DNA of 64,000 nucleotides from Unio delphinus (GCA_029339505.1 JAQISU010000033.1:1-64000); one strand, 5' to 3'; positions 20,275 to 30,584 are shown, counted from the stretch's first letter. Notes: generated from the letters alone by a model not told the origin. Translations and numbers: made by a program.

Positions 20275-20784
20275 ATGTCATATAGTACTATTAGTGTTGC
20301 GTTAACTCCCGGTCAATTAAAAAAATTGCAATCGGAATCAGCTAAAAAATGTGGAACCACAATCACGTTGAAACCCAACCAAATGACTGTTGGTGCAAAT
20401 AAACTATCGCTGAAAACTCGTCAGGTGAAACATTTCAATGATGCACTTGCAGCCAAAAAAGGTGTTCAGATTACTCTCTCTGCGGCTGCTATCAAAAATA
20501 GGATTAAAACAGGCGGTATATTTCCGTTGTTAGCTGCGATTCCAGCATTGATTGCAGCAGCAGCCCCAGCGGTGGCTAAAGCGGCTGCGTTAGGAGTCGT
20601 TGGTACTGCAGCAGGAATGGCACTAAAGAAAGCAACTGGGAAAGGATATAAAAAAAAGGGAAAGGGTCTAAGACTACCAGGAACCCCGTATTCGTGGTAC
20701 AGCGGAAAGGGTCTAAGACTACCAGGAACCCCGTATTCGTGGTACAGCGGAAAGGGTCTAAGACTACCAGGAACGATTTATTAA
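20275..20784 (+). CDS. Small hydrophobic core protein with C-terminal repeats, PLE1
   Basis: About 169 residues. The N-terminal half has alternating LTPGQLKKLQ..GTTITLKPNQM and VKHFNDA..GVQITLSAAA segments, a pattern common to small Polinton/adintovirus virion proteins. It is followed by a glycine/alanine-rich hydrophobic segment (GGIFPLLAAIPALIAAAAP) likely to interact with membrane. The C-terminus has three GLRLPGTPYSWYSG-type repeats. The start at 20275 (MSYS) is chosen because PLE2 has no in-frame ATG at the earlier position. In PLE1 an 8-A run keeps the repeats in frame. Confidence 0.65.
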   Translation: MSYSTISVALTPGQLKKLQSESAKKCGTTITLKPNQMTVGANKLSLKTRQVKHFNDALAAKKGVQITLSAAAIKNRIKTGGIFPLLAAIPALIAAAAPAVAKAAALGVVGTAAGMALKKATGKGYKKKGKGLRLPGTPYSWYSGKGLRLPGTPYSWYSGKGLRLPGTIY

Positions 20785-20804
20785 TTGAGGAATCGAAGAT
20801 TCCT

Positions 20805-21233
20805 ATGTCCAATTTTGATTTAATGGATGCTGCTAAAAAACTAGCGATTAAAAACTTCAGAGGTGTCTTTATGAAAGATCAATTACCACATCAACCAAAC
20901 AGCATTGAAACCGGAATTATTAATTTAGATAACAGCACCGGACCTGGAACTCACTGGGTTGCATACGCTATTGATCCACGTGGGATTGTTTATTTCGATT
21001 CATATGGATTAGCCCCACCAAAAGAGTTTATGCGGTATATAAAAACCCTTCCAATGAAGACTTGGTATTCTACGCTACCAACACAAACGATGATTGACCC
21101 ACCAATATGCGGCAGCGAAGTATTAAGTGTCCTTGACGCTATTTCTAACTCCTTGAGTAACCCAAGCGGAAAACCATCACATGTTGTCGTTAATGAATAC
21201 ACTAGTAATCGCTGGAAATCGAAACGATTTTAG
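20805..21233 (+). CDS. Adenain-like cysteine protease (AdPro), PLE1
   Basis: 142 residues, intact. FRGVFMKDQLP, then GTHWVAY (catalytic His), YFDSYG (Asp) and ICGSEVL (catalytic Cys) give the His-Asp-Cys order of adenovirus-type proteases that mature virion precursors. The start at 20805 (MSNFDLMDAAKK) is conserved in all three copies. It lies 20 bp downstream of the core-protein stop. Confidence 0.85.
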   Translation: MSNFDLMDAAKKLAIKNFRGVFMKDQLPHQPNSIETGIINLDNSTGPGTHWVAYAIDPRGIVYFDSYGLAPPKEFMRYIKTLPMKTWYSTLPTQTMIDPPICGSEVLSVLDAISNSLSNPSGKPSHVVVNEYTSNRWKSKRF

Positions 21234-21257
21234 AGAGAGAAAGAGTTTTACAATAAC

Positions 21258-22379
21258 ATGATTGATATTTGGGGGAGATCTTTGAAACCCAAACCCGATG
21301 GCACTGCACCACCTGATTCTGTCAAGGATATAAAAAAAATAATTGAAGATGAAATCGCTGAGACGTTGAACTTAACAAATGTTGATCCTAATGAAATAGT
21401 TGTATTTCAAGACAAACAGGGTAAATTGAAATCTAGTGATGTGTCATTGAATGATATTTTAACACGAAGACATGACGCCGCCGATGACGCTATTGCACTG
21501 TTTCAAGATGGTAAACTCAAACCAGGCATACTTGTTTCGACGGTCACAGAGAAACTAACAACAGTAGATAACACAGCAAACTCATTAAAATCACTCAACG
21601 ATGAATTCGTTAAATTCAATCAACCGCTACAAGAATTTCTTGGTGATCCACCAGTGTCCGCACCGAATATTGAAACGATAAAAACCGCAATCAACAATTT
21701 AGCAAAGCTACGAGCTGATTATGATGCTCATATAACTGCTTTTAACGCACTACGAAGAGGAATAAGCAGAACCTGTGAAGCCATTGCTAAATTCAATCAA
21801 CCGCTACAAGAATTTCTTGGTGATCCAACAGTGTCCGCACCGAATATTGGAACGATAAAAACCGCAATCGATGATTTAGCAAAGCTACGATCTGATTATG
21901 ATGTTCATACAAGTTTTTATAACACAGTACGATTGATCACCCTCAGAAACACTGACATCGTTGATAAATTTTTTGGTAAACGAAATACTAGACCTGACGA
22001 TGTTATAATAACTATAGATAACATCACTGAATATATCGCTACGATCAACAACAATCTCTTGCGACTTGAAAAAATAAAAATTCCTCATCATAGCTTCAGC
22101 AATAACTTATACACACTTCAATCTGGAACATTTGAGTGGATATCGCCACATGCTATTTTACCCATCACAGCTACTATCAAGGGTATTTATCGATTAACGC
22201 TGGTAGCACCAATTCAATTTAATATATCATCGTCGAGTTCATCCTGGGTCAACAATACGATTTCAACGATCATCGACAAGGACACAACTGAACGGTTAAC
22301 GATAAAAGCCGATGATAAAAGTTTGGATAGGGCATTAGTAACATGGTATCTGGAACTCGTAGTAGATCTGAGCAAATAA
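21258..22379 (+). CDS. Fibre-like virion protein with internal duplication, PLE1
   Basis: 373 residues, intact. N-terminus MIDIWGRSLKPKPD, then helical/repetitive shaft, then a C-terminal beta-rich domain (GTFEW..ITATIKGIYRLTLV..NISSSSSS..ISTIIDKDTTE..VTWYLEL). The shaft contains a direct duplication: FNQPLQEFLGDP..SAPNI occurs twice about 59 residues apart (near 21618 and 21792). Layout resembles a trimeric attachment fibre, but no family was recognised, so that role is inference. Confidence 0.5.
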   Translation: MIDIWGRSLKPKPDGTAPPDSVKDIKKIIEDEIAETLNLTNVDPNEIVVFQDKQGKLKSSDVSLNDILTRRHDAADDAIALFQDGKLKPGILVSTVTEKLTTVDNTANSLKSLNDEFVKFNQPLQEFLGDPPVSAPNIETIKTAINNLAKLRADYDAHITAFNALRRGISRTCEAIAKFNQPLQEFLGDPTVSAPNIGTIKTAIDDLAKLRSDYDVHTSFYNTVRLITLRNTDIVDKFFGKRNTRPDDVIITIDNITEYIATINNNLLRLEKIKIPHHSFSNNLYTLQSGTFEWISPHAILPITATIKGIYRLTLVAPIQFNISSSSSSWVNNTISTIIDKDTTERLTIKADDKSLDRALVTWYLELVVDLSK

Positions 22380-22398
22380 CTAAATTGAAATCGTAATT

Positions 22399-22416
22399 GA
22401 AAACGCTAGTGTTTTT
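22399..22416. repeat. Palindrome before the TM-protein gene, PLE1
   Basis: GAAAACGCTAGTGTTTTT, a one-mismatch member of the AACGCTAGCGTT family, in the 46-bp intergenic spacer. PLE2 and PLE3 carry the perfect core at the equivalent spacer (41030-41041; 45700-45709). Confidence 0.7.
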
Positions 22417-22425
22417 AAAATAACT

Positions 22426-23214
22426 ATGATTTCATCAACTCAATGTCGCTATGATCAGGTCAGAGAATTTCAGAATAGACTCAAAACCCTCACTGAGGAG
22501 TATCAAATAAAAAAAAAAAAATACCGACGAAGAATCACCGCAATTGATGTTATTGTGTACTCGGTGTCAAGCGTTCTCACTGGTGCCGGAATAATACTAG
22601 CATCTGTTACAATGATTGCCCCGGTCGTAGTTCCAATTTGCATTTCTGCGGTGGCTACAATCGGGGGTATATCAACCGGAATAGCAAAAAAGATATCATC
22701 ATGCAGCCAGGGTACACTGCAGAACTACTTACTTCAATTTCATATTGCATCAACCGTATACTCGCAGTTATCCCTGATGATATCATGTCACTCGATAATA
22801 CGATTATATCAGATAGTGAATTCTCAGCGATGGTCAGCATTTTTGATTCCGCGATATCGAAATTAGAGCGACAACATGACTATAATAACAATGACAACAC
22901 CGATGGAATCAGAAAACACGAACCCAAAAAACAAAATGATCTCAATAATATCAACATTACCAGATTGTGAGTTCTCAGTGATGGTCAGTATTTATGATTC
23001 CTCGATACCAAAATTAGAAATAAATCATGAGTATAATAACAATGACAACACCGCAGGAATTACTTCAACGAATAGTGGAGAACACGAACCCAGTACAAAC
23101 AAGCATGATATCAATAACATCAACGAATCCAGAATTCAGTGTGAATTTCCCCTCTCCGGTCCCAGTGAAGGAGATAGCGCTAGCAAAACTACGAATGTAT
23201 CACAGTTGGCCTAA
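22426..23214 (+). pseudogene. Two-helix transmembrane protein, PLE1 (frameshifted, with tandem duplication)
   Basis: N-terminal part intact: basic cytosolic-type segment (KKKKYRRRITAID), then a long hydrophobic region of about 45 residues (VLTGAGIILASVTMIAPVVVPICISAVATIGG) likely forming a hairpin of two membrane helices. Relative to PLE3's 214-residue ORF, PLE1 shifts frame near 22775. The downstream part (SEFSAMVSIFDSAISKLE..YNNNDNT) is partly duplicated (about 22810-22930 and 22968-23070). Function unknown; gene order is conserved before the penton-like gene. Confidence 0.6.
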
Positions 23215-24381
23215 TATCAGATCAAAATCATTTGGTGGTCAACAACCGAATAATTCTTTAGTGTTTGCAAATAAGAATAAACCCGACGGAACTCCAGACT
23301 GGAACGTCGTTTCGATACCAACAGGGTCATACCAAATCGAACAAATCAATAATGAATTCGCACGTAGAATAAAATCGATTACTGGAAAAGAATCAAAAAT
23401 CGCTATAACAGTTCATGAGCCGACGCTATCATCCGCGATTGAGATAAGCACAGAAGGATACGTCGTAGATATCTATAAGAGTTCTATTAGAACCGTACTA
23501 GGATGGCCTGAATTACCACCCCAGAGTAAAACTCTGGAGGAAACCGTTAATTTACCCGAACCACAAAAAACTGATTATATCACCGACAGAATAAAACCCG
23601 ATAATCCAATAAAAAGCTATAGATATTACAATAAATTTAATGTTTTTAATGTATTGAAAAATCCCATCGTTAAGAAAGATTTATACTTAATTCGACAGGA
23701 TAAAATCACTGAAAATTTCACAGCGTTCAATAACGATATTTCGTTGTTGTTAATATCTCTTAAATCCGGCTCTCTCACCCGAGATGAACTTATCAGCGTC
23801 GCAGAAACATGCAACAAAATCATCAATGATATGGAAACATTTAATTCACAAATTATTCAAGAGATATTAGGTGACAATAGCCCTGAAACAAAGGATTTAT
23901 TTGCAGATGAATATAAAATCCCCGTCAAGGATATAACGTACCAGAACTAAAAAAACTTCTCAGTGATGCCATCGATGTTGGTTTTAAAATAATTCATGAT
24001 ACATGGAGAAAAACAACATCATCGGAAATAAAAATCCTCAAACACAATAATGACCCAGACGGTGGCGGCAGGCATATCGCTCCGTTCAACGTGAATATAT
24101 CCTCAGTGATTGCGCTCAATTTAGTATGTGATGTTATCGAAGGAAGCTATCAGATTAATCTCGAACGATCAAATCAAGCTCAGCAAGGATATATTCTTTA
24201 TTCGTTTGCACCAACAGCTCCTCCAGGATTTTTAATAATTGAAAACCCAATTAATCCTGTCTACATGCGATGCCATAATAATTCGTTAACGAGAATTAAT
24301 TTCAAACTCACCGACCAGTCAAATAATCTGATTGATTTACAAGAAGAGGTGTTAGCGATTAGTTTGTTTGTAAAATCATAA
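23027..24381 (+). pseudogene. Penton-like minor capsid protein (single jelly-roll), PLE1 (deleted segment)
   Basis: Recognised from FSVNFPSPVPVKEIALAKL, HSWPNIRSKSF, IPTGSYQIEQINNE and the C-terminal IEGSYQINLERSN..LYSFAP..PPGFLIIE..LTDQSNN, the pattern of Polinton penton/minor capsid proteins that fill the five-fold vertices. A 25-nt deletion near 23930 relative to PLE2 shifts frame, giving a stop at 23950; the C-terminal 96 codons remain open from 24091. The 5' end overlaps the TM-protein frame. Confidence 0.82.
23521..23537. repeat. CCAGAG..CTCTGG palindromic insertion in penton, PLE1
   Basis: CCAGAGTAAAACTCTGG, an in-frame hairpin-forming insertion (PQSKTLE) absent from PLE2 and PLE3, which read PPGGKTV here. 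Confidence 0.65.
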
Positions 24382-24434
24382 ATGATTTTCATCCTAAAGA
24401 CTTGATCAAATCATTTATTATTTTTTGTTAACCT
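24382..24434. other. Short non-coding end before right TIR, PLE1
   Basis: AT-rich, no ORF. It contains AAATGATTT, shared with the left side just inside the TIR, so inverted similarity extends a little beyond the bracketed TIR. Confidence 0.5.
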
Positions 24435-24663
24435 GTAGCAGCAGAGAGGGTGGATGACCACATCGTTGCGAGCAAAATTGATTAAAAAATCGTAAAATCT
24501 CCGTTTTTGCAAAAATGGAGACTTTTTTTTGGTTCAGTGAGATTTGTTGGAAACCTGATATTTTGTTCGAAAACGTTATCTATAGGCCATATTTTGTTCG
24601 AAAACGTGATCTGAAAGCCTTATTTTTGCTTGAAAACGTGGTCTGTTCACCCTCTCTGCTGCT
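24435..24663. repeat. PLE1 right terminal inverted repeat
   Basis: Inverse copy of 9318-9546. Ends ..CACCCTCTCTGCTGCT and begins at its inner side with AGCAGCAGAGAGGGTG. The central 24-bp palindrome (24499-24522) has one change from the left copy. Confidence 0.9.
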
Positions 24664-25622
24664 GAGGTTATTACAACACAGCTTATATTCAACCTTGAAA
24701 GGAGTATGAATACTAAAGATTTCTTTATATTCGATCAAATTCGCATAATAAATCAATAAAATGTAATCTAAAGTGTACCATTTGGTCCTTGACAAATGTT
24801 ACCTCGATAATATCTTTTGAACAAATCTCCATTACTGAATTAATTGAAACAAATTATTTATGAATATTCATAGCGAATGTGTGGAGTAGAAGAATTACCG
24901 TCAAAGGTTTGAGTTTTAGAACATTTCTGTCGCACATATGTACTGTACCTGTTCATATAATATGTTATGACTGACCTTTGCATCGTTTACATTCACACGT
25001 TAAATAAGCAAACAATACAAAACGGTGCACTGATAAAGATAATCAATCTTTCGAAAACAATTTACTTCCATAGAAGAGTAACAATTTCATTGATTGTCGT
25101 TTTAGTGTACTCTATGTTCACAACAAACTGTCATCTTCTAATTGTACGAGTATGTAAATTCAATGTGCGCAGGAAGCAGAATAGGTTAAACAAACGTGTA
25201 AGCAAGATTGATAGTACCACAGCGTACATCAGGATTCACTTGGAAGGATTGAAACACTAATATGAAAAGTTTATACGTTGAATAGAAAAGTAACATTTTC
25301 CGTATGAAGATATGAAGCGCATGTGTGGACTATTTAGTCAGACATGATTGTATTGAAACAAAGACATTGAAGATAACGATATTTTAGATTTGTTGATTTC
25401 AATTGTCATGAATGTTAATCTTTCATTAGATTATTGAAGGAGAAAGCTTTATACATTATGCGTTATGTCCTACTGACCTTCCGAGACGTGAGACGAGAGT
25501 TTAGGTTCAAGCCGAACTATGTACGTGTCCTCCAAAGCTGCATCCTATATTCATAAAGTGCAAGAATTAACATGAATTTTATGTCATTTTGTGTTATTTG
25601 AATATTATTATTCTTTCCTCAG

Positions 25623-25709
25623 GAATTTCTGAAACAACATATGTAGAAAAGCCTGAAAGTACATCCGCAGCTGCAACAACAAGAACAGAATCATCATCGG
25701 CCACTAAGA
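25623..25709 (+). CDS. Mucin-like repeat exon B (between PLE1 and PLE2)
   Basis: 87-nt copy with intact splice sites; one substitution near the 3' end changes a Thr codon to Lys (actaaga). Otherwise the same as unit 1. Confidence 0.55.
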
Positions 25710-26263
25710 GTAAGAGATGTAATTCTCAAAAATTTCCTTTTCAGTGATCCTAATATGTTACTGATACTATTATTGTAAACTATGTTGGAATTTAACACCT
25801 TTCATGTATGTATGTCTTTTCTAATGTCTGTTAAGGCATGAAACTGTTTTTCGTATAGAATATTTTCATTACCTGAAACAAAGTGTACAAGCTGTTTTTA
25901 GCTCATTTTTAACACGTCCTTTTCTTTTGATCGCATAAATGTCTGCAGGGATTGATGGATGATGACCCATTTATTCCTAAAACAATAGTTAGAACATAGT
26001 CATCGGGAAGTAATGCAACTGCAACAGATGGTTAGATACTCATTTGAACTCTTGCTGTCACCGATGGTAATTCCATTTAGATTAGCGATAATTTATTTCT
26101 GCCGCAAAATTAATTAATATATTTATTTTGATCATGATTTGTCACTTTACACAGAGCTATCCAACAACCTCTTGAGACCAAAGGTATCAACTTTCTAATT
26201 CGTGGAAATGAACAAAATATGATAATGTCGTATTATTAGCATTATTAATTTTATTACTATTAC

Positions 26264-26265
<2 letters not shown>

Positions 26266-26322
<57 letters not shown>
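26266..26322. repeat. (ATT)n microsatellite between PLE1 and PLE2
   Basis: ATT tract at the usual intron position, followed by cttgattgaacaaaa (cttgagagaacaaaa elsewhere). Confidence 0.9.
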
Positions 26323-26373
26323 TTGATTGAACAAAATAATTAAATATTAACCTTCGTTTTTAATAATCATCAG

Positions 26374-26454
26374 CCTTTGATGTATCTTATACAACAATGC
26401 CGACAGGTTCAAAACTAGAAACAACAACGGCAACATCAACATCTGCTACTACTG
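26374..26454 (+). CDS. Mucin-like repeat exon A (between PLE1 and PLE2)
   Basis: 81-nt copy with intact splice sites. Differs from the others at gatgtatct (Asp-Val-Ser for Asp-Gly-Thr) and uses ACT|G before the donor. Substitutions are conservative and keep Ser/Thr content. Confidence 0.55.
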
Positions 26455-27646
26455 GTAAGAATTCATTGCCCTTCATTTCTCACAGTAAATATTTTTGCTT
26501 TTCCACTCTTTAATTACTTTTATTATATGCTGTCGTTCAAAGAGGATTATATTTGGGATATATTTCAACATTCTATGAGATTATTTTAGTTTTTAGAATC
26601 CTGTGTTTCCGTTACCAGTGAACACATACAAACAAATATGTTTGAAAGTATCGAAACTTCTTCAACGTTCGTATGTCTTAAAGAATTGTGATTAAATGAT
26701 TAAAACTAATAGTATGATTGGTGCCTGCATTTCATTACCTGACGTCCATACCAAACACATACCCATGCATAGTTTTCTAACCCTACAGTACAAACTGTGC
26801 ATTATTAATACATTTTGATATATGCCGCCATTACATTTAAACATAATGAAAAAAATTATAAATGCGCATTTCCCATCATTCATCATATTCAATAAAAACT
26901 ATTCGGATGTAAGTCATATATGTATTTTATCCGACTAAGCAATTTGTGTTAACAAGAAAAGGATTATGTTGTTTTTACATACGTGTTTGAGATTAACTGT
27001 CATTGAGATTTTAGTAAAATTAGAAGAAAACAAAATAAAATATTAAATTGGATATGTGAACATAAATTAACGAAATGACTATTTTATAACAATGCTGGAT
27101 TTCTTGAATATTCCCTTACGTGAACTTTGTTAAGATGTTCATATTTTTGTACCTAATTTGCTAAGAGTCAAACTAAAACATCTCCACGCAGTGTAGAGTA
27201 TGTATGCATATTTGAAAGTATGTGTAAGAACGTGCAATGTATATATACATGTATGCATGTATGAATCTGTGTGCGTTTCTATGAATGTATTATGACAAGC
27301 AAAATATATCTATCAATATCATGAGAATAAATAAGTTACCTTTTATTTTCCATGATTTATCTGGTAGCAAAGTAAATGAATATCAACATTGAAAACAACA
27401 ACTTAGGGAAGTTCAGCTAATTTTGATTTTTCTAAAGTATACAACAAAAGATTAAAATGTACCTAAATGATTTTTTTCTCGCTCGTAAATAATGACAAAT
27501 ATAATACAACAGGTTTGCAAGAATAATGTCCTCAATAAAATCCCATTTTAAATATGATGTGTCACCTATAAATGCCTTTAGGCTGATCAGTCAACCGATT
27601 TCAAATACAATAAGGAACGGAATGTGCAATATTTATTAAGATGTCA

Positions 27647-27651
27647 ACATA
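27647..27651. repeat. Target-site duplication ACATA, left of PLE2
   Basis: ACATA occurs immediately outside both ends of PLE2 (27647-27651, 43153-43157), while uninterrupted units carry it once (gtcaacatacgc). Five bp, where 6 bp is usual for Polintons. Confidence 0.8.
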
Positions 27652-27864
27652 AGCAGCAGAGAGGGTGAATCCTACAACATTTTTTGTTTTTATTTTTGAT
27701 TATACCCTCCAAATAACACTAGACCCTTCTCGCGAAATAACTAGAAAAAAAAATGACAGTGATTGTTGTCTGAAAACATTCGCGTTTTCGTTGATGTCGC
27801 AACGTCGTTGTCACTCACCCTCTCTGCTGCTAAGGTTTACGGTGATTTTAACCGAATATTTGAT
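27652..27864. repeat. PLE2 left terminal inverted repeat
   Basis: About 213 bp, inverse of 42941-43152. The outer end is AGCAGCAGAGAGGGTG and an inverse copy of the same motif lies at about 27819-27834. The body (CTACAACATTTTTTG.. CTTCTCGCGAAATAA) is unrelated to PLE1's body. The inner end includes the last codons of the ATPase gene, so the opposite TIR carries a silent copy of that gene tail. Confidence 0.9.
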
Positions 27865-28513
27865 CTAGTCCGATACGATATCGTGTCCTAGGGTCTGCTA
27901 AATTTATTGTCACAAATCCGTGTGGTTTTGACTGAGCGTGACTAAGGAAATTTCTAAATTGATTATGATTCATATCACCGCTGCACCAGGTCTGATGAAT
28001 ATTTCGTAGCGTATGAGTATCAACGCCGTTAAATACACACAACACATTGCAGTTATCTCTGATCACTTTTGGTATCTGAGTGTATCGTTGAGTGACATAG
28101 ATCACATCAGTGTTTTTATGCCTGCCTCGGGAAAATATTCTAGCAATATTTTTTTGATTATCTAACATGATATCATCGTATACCACTAAATTGTTAATAC
28201 TTCCATCAATAGCATCAATGCTCTGGGCTTCCTCTATATCAGTAATAAACTCAATAAAATCTTCATCGATTTGAAATTCTTTTGCTTTCTCGTTAAAATC
28301 CTTTAGCACTTCATAGCATCACTGATCGTCTACACTCGGGGCTATTAAATACAATTTGTTCCATTTCATCCATCTCGTTATCAAATTAAGTAGCAGTTGT
28401 GTCTTTCCGCTTCCAGATGGTCCGATTATAATCATTCTAATTGAATTCGGCAACATTTCATGATGTTTAATAGGTTCCCGTCGTCGGGTAGCTGAATAAT
28501 CAATTATATTCAT
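27848..28513 (-). pseudogene. Packaging ATPase, PLE2 (nonsense)
   Basis: Walker A GPSGSGKT and Walker B LVVYDD are present, but a TGA at 28319-28321 falls between them (after APSVDDQ), where PLE1 and PLE3 have Arg. Start at 28513 (MNIIDY), 17 bp from the divergent gene. Otherwise closely related to the PLE3 copy. Confidence 0.85.
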
Positions 28514-28530
28514 GCCGTTATATATAAATT
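28514..28530. promoter_or_regulatory. 17-bp divergent intergenic region, PLE2
   Basis: Contains TATATATAAATT, the best TATA-like string among the three copies, between oppositely oriented start codons. Confidence 0.4.
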
Positions 28531-29060
28531 ATGGATCTATATTGTGTGAAGTGTAAAAAACGTACTGGCACAGATGACTTGACGACGATTACAACTAAAA
28601 ATAACCGATCAGCTCTTTCTGGTAAATGCGTACAATGTAGTACAAAGAAATTTAGATTTGTTTCTAAACCCAAGGAACTCAAGGAACCTTTAAAAAAAAA
28701 CGAGGAGGTGATATCGCAGCCAAGCTAACTAAACTCCCTGGAACCCCATGGGCTAAATACCCTGGAGAAAAGCACCTTCCAGGATATAGCTACTGTGGAC
28801 CGGGAACAAGACTTGATATCAGACTCAATGATCAAAATCAGCCCCGACCCGGTGAGGAACCAATAAACGCTATTGATAAGGCCTGTCACCTTCATGATGT
28901 ATCTTATAAAAGCAGTAATCTGCAGCACAGGCATCTAGCAGATGTGAAATTAATTCATGCGTTAAATGCTATTTCTGATAAATCTTTCAAAGAAAAATTG
29001 GCTTCCTTTTTGATAAAATCGGCAATGAAAAGTAAATTGATGTTAGGTGCTGGTAATTAA
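28531..29060 (+). CDS. Zinc ribbon (DUF5679-like) / PLA2 frameshift gene, PLE2 (intact)
   Basis: The only copy in which both parts are free of nonsense codons. Frame 0 (28531-28728) encodes 65 residues with CVKCK and CVQC. The -1 frame from 28701 to 29060 encodes the PLA2 part with GYSYCGPGT, RPGEEPINAIDKACHLHDVSY and a C-terminal MLGAGN that fits an adenain site. The in-frame slippery A AAA AAC is at 28695-28701 and the overlap of the two frames is short (about 28 nt). Likely product without slip: a small zinc ribbon; with slip: a ribbon-PLA2 fusion of about 175 residues. Confidence 0.8.
28695..28701 (+). promoter_or_regulatory. Candidate -1 ribosomal frameshift site, PLE2
   Basis: A AAA AAC at the end of a 9-A run, in the phase needed to enter the PLA2 frame. 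Stop of the zero frame is 25 nt downstream. Confidence 0.65.
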
Positions 29061-29067
29061 TAACAAC

Positions 29068-30017
29068 ATGGAATCTATTTATTATTCCCCAAGAGGATAC
29101 TGGAGGGGTAAATCAGCAATCCATAAACTCGCTAGCGCTGCAAAAGTGAAAAAAACCACTGCGGCTCATTGGTTATCCAAACAGGCACTATGGCAAATTT
29201 ATCTACCACCGCCTAAACAAATCAATTTCTCGCATTTTGATGTGACCGGACCCAATGAAGTTCATCAGGCTGATCTATTATTTCTGCCACATGATCGTGG
29301 TTACAAATACGCATTAACCGTAGTTGATATTGCAAGTCGATACAAAGAAGCAGAACCGTTGAAAACAAAATCAGCCACTGAAGTGGCTTCTGCATTTGAA
29401 AGGATTTATCGAAGGAGTCCTCTGCACTGGCCAAATCTATTACAAATTGATCCTGGCAAGGAATTTCAGGGTGCAGTGTTATCAATAATGAAAAATCATA
29501 AAGTCACTATCAGACGAGGACATACTGCACTACATCGTGATCAGGCAATTGTAGAACGGTTTAATAAAACCCTTGCTGAGCGGTTATTTGGATATCAATA
29601 CGCAAAAAATTCATCCAAGAAAAAAGATCCCGTGAATGGGTTAAAAGGTTACCAGCTGTGATTACTGCACTGAATAACGAGATTACTAGAACCATCAACA
29701 TGAAACCTATCAACGCGATTAAAAAGAAGTCGATACCTGAAAAACCACAAAAGGATTTTAGCGTTTCCCAACCAATTCTTGGTAGTAATGTCATTGTGAG
29801 GTACTTATACGAACCAGGAGAGCTTGAGGGTGGCACAAAAAGGGCTACTGATCCTATTTGGAGTGTTACTGCACACAAGATATCTAGTATAACACGATCT
29901 ACGGGTAGACCTCCAATCTATAAACTGGATTCAACTGCCCCTCAACGGGGTTTTACTAGACAACAATTACAAGTGATACCTGAGGATACTCAATTATCAC
30001 CGCATGGGCTTAACTAG
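29068..30017 (+). pseudogene. rve integrase, PLE2 (one-base frameshift)
   Basis: Starts MESIYYSPRGYW, 7 bp after the PLA2 stop (an earlier ATG at 29047 overlaps PLA2 and is not conserved). D69, D128 and E163 are intact. A base is missing in the A run at 29604-29609 relative to PLE3, shifting frame at about codon 180, after the catalytic core; the C-terminal part stays open in another frame from 29658. Confidence 0.85.
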
Positions 30018-30324
30018 CACCCTTGCGTCTATTGCACTCAAGACAAGTCAACATCACATTATTTCTGACATGACCGAGATTGCTATTTTTTCTGTCAACG
30101 GTGAATTGGCGACGATCCTTATCCGAATACTGCCAACGCATTATACAATTGCAACTTGCGCAGTGATTATTTTGTTGTTGCTTCAAAGTGATTATTAATT
30201 CAGCATCAATATCAAATTCTCGTTGTTTTTTTTTTGTCTTGTTGTTTGTAACCGGAGAGTTTTTTATCAATAATATCATTATCATCGCCAATGATTTCAT
30301 CATCGCCACCAATGATTTCATCAT
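30010..30324 (-). CDS. HNH nuclease domain beyond the helicase, PLE2
   Basis: Here the HNH frame is part of an ATG-initiated ORF of 104 codons whose upstream half runs antiphase through the helicase 3' end. The nuclease-like part (NNHCASCNC..TVDRKNSNLGH..LTCLECNRRKGAS) follows a run of ten A (30226-30235 on the + strand as T). It may be a third domain of the replication protein reached by slippage, or a separate small protein. Confidence 0.5.
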   Translation of the reverse strand: MMKSLVAMMKSLAMIMILLIKNSPVTNNKTKKKQREFDIDAELIITLKQQQNNHCASCNCIMRWQYSDKDRRQFTVDRKNSNLGHVRNNVMLTCLECNRRKGAS

Positions 30325-30326
30325 CG

Positions 30327-30341
30327 CCTGACTCTGTCAGG
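30327..30341. repeat. CCTGACTCTGTCAGG palindrome, helicase C-terminus, PLE2
   Basis: 15-bp palindrome encoding Leu-Thr-Glu-Ser-Gly in RRIVLTESGDDE. Absent at this position in PLE1 and PLE3. Confidence 0.75.
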
Positions 30342-30584
30342 ACAATTCTTCGAAGTTGATTTATTTTTCGTACTCTAGACACTGCGAGATAGACTAAATT
30401 CGACCATTCTATGCGATTATCTACCATCCAAACAATTGTATCCGATATAGTCAATCCCTGTGAAGAGTGTATTGTTGCTGCATAACCTAGCGTCCATGGA
30501 GATTTATTAGCACGCAATGCATCTTCAACAACATTGATATCAACCAGCACAATATCATTTAATACGAGAATCTGTTTTTCACGC

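Larger units (their letters stand above)
9318..24663 (+). mobile_element. PLE1: Polinton/Maverick-like (adintovirus-like) element, 15.3 kb
   Basis: Bounded by inverted repeats of about 230-255 bp that begin with AGCAGCAG. Contains packaging ATPase, zinc ribbon/PLA2, rve integrase, PolB-like polymerase with SF1 helicase, major capsid, adenain-like protease and penton-like genes, the hallmark set of Polinton/adintovirus elements. No target-site duplication is visible: left flank is exon A of unit 4, right flank (gaggttatt) is a different position of the unit. Relative to PLE2 and PLE3 it is the more divergent copy, has its own TIR body and uniquely keeps a full HNH/NUMOD endonuclease. Breaks are in PLA2, integrase, polymerase, the TM protein and penton. 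Confidence 0.92.
24664..27651. repeat. Host array segment between PLE1 and PLE2
   Basis: Resumes at the position equivalent to about 1382 of unit 1 and runs through the end of one unit and the first 1.27 kb of the next. Contains exon B, the ATT tract (26266-26322) and exon A; the 97-codon + ORF is at 24967-25260. Confidence 0.93.

Noticed and set aside
20694..20804. N-terminal extension of the protease ORF (QRKGSKTTRN repeats)
   Set aside because: It is the other frame of the core-protein C-terminal repeats; the conserved start is MSNFDL.
9318..24663. Adenovirus or nucleocytoplasmic large DNA virus integration
   Set aside because: The rve integrase, TIRs, size and the MCP/penton/ATPase/protease set fit a Polinton/adintovirus-type element; adenoviruses lack an integrase, and large DNA viruses are far bigger.
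24664..27651. Possibility that the 3-kb host unit is itself a transposon
   Set aside because: No terminal repeats or transposase; head-to-tail tandem copies with spliceable exons fit gene-internal duplication better.
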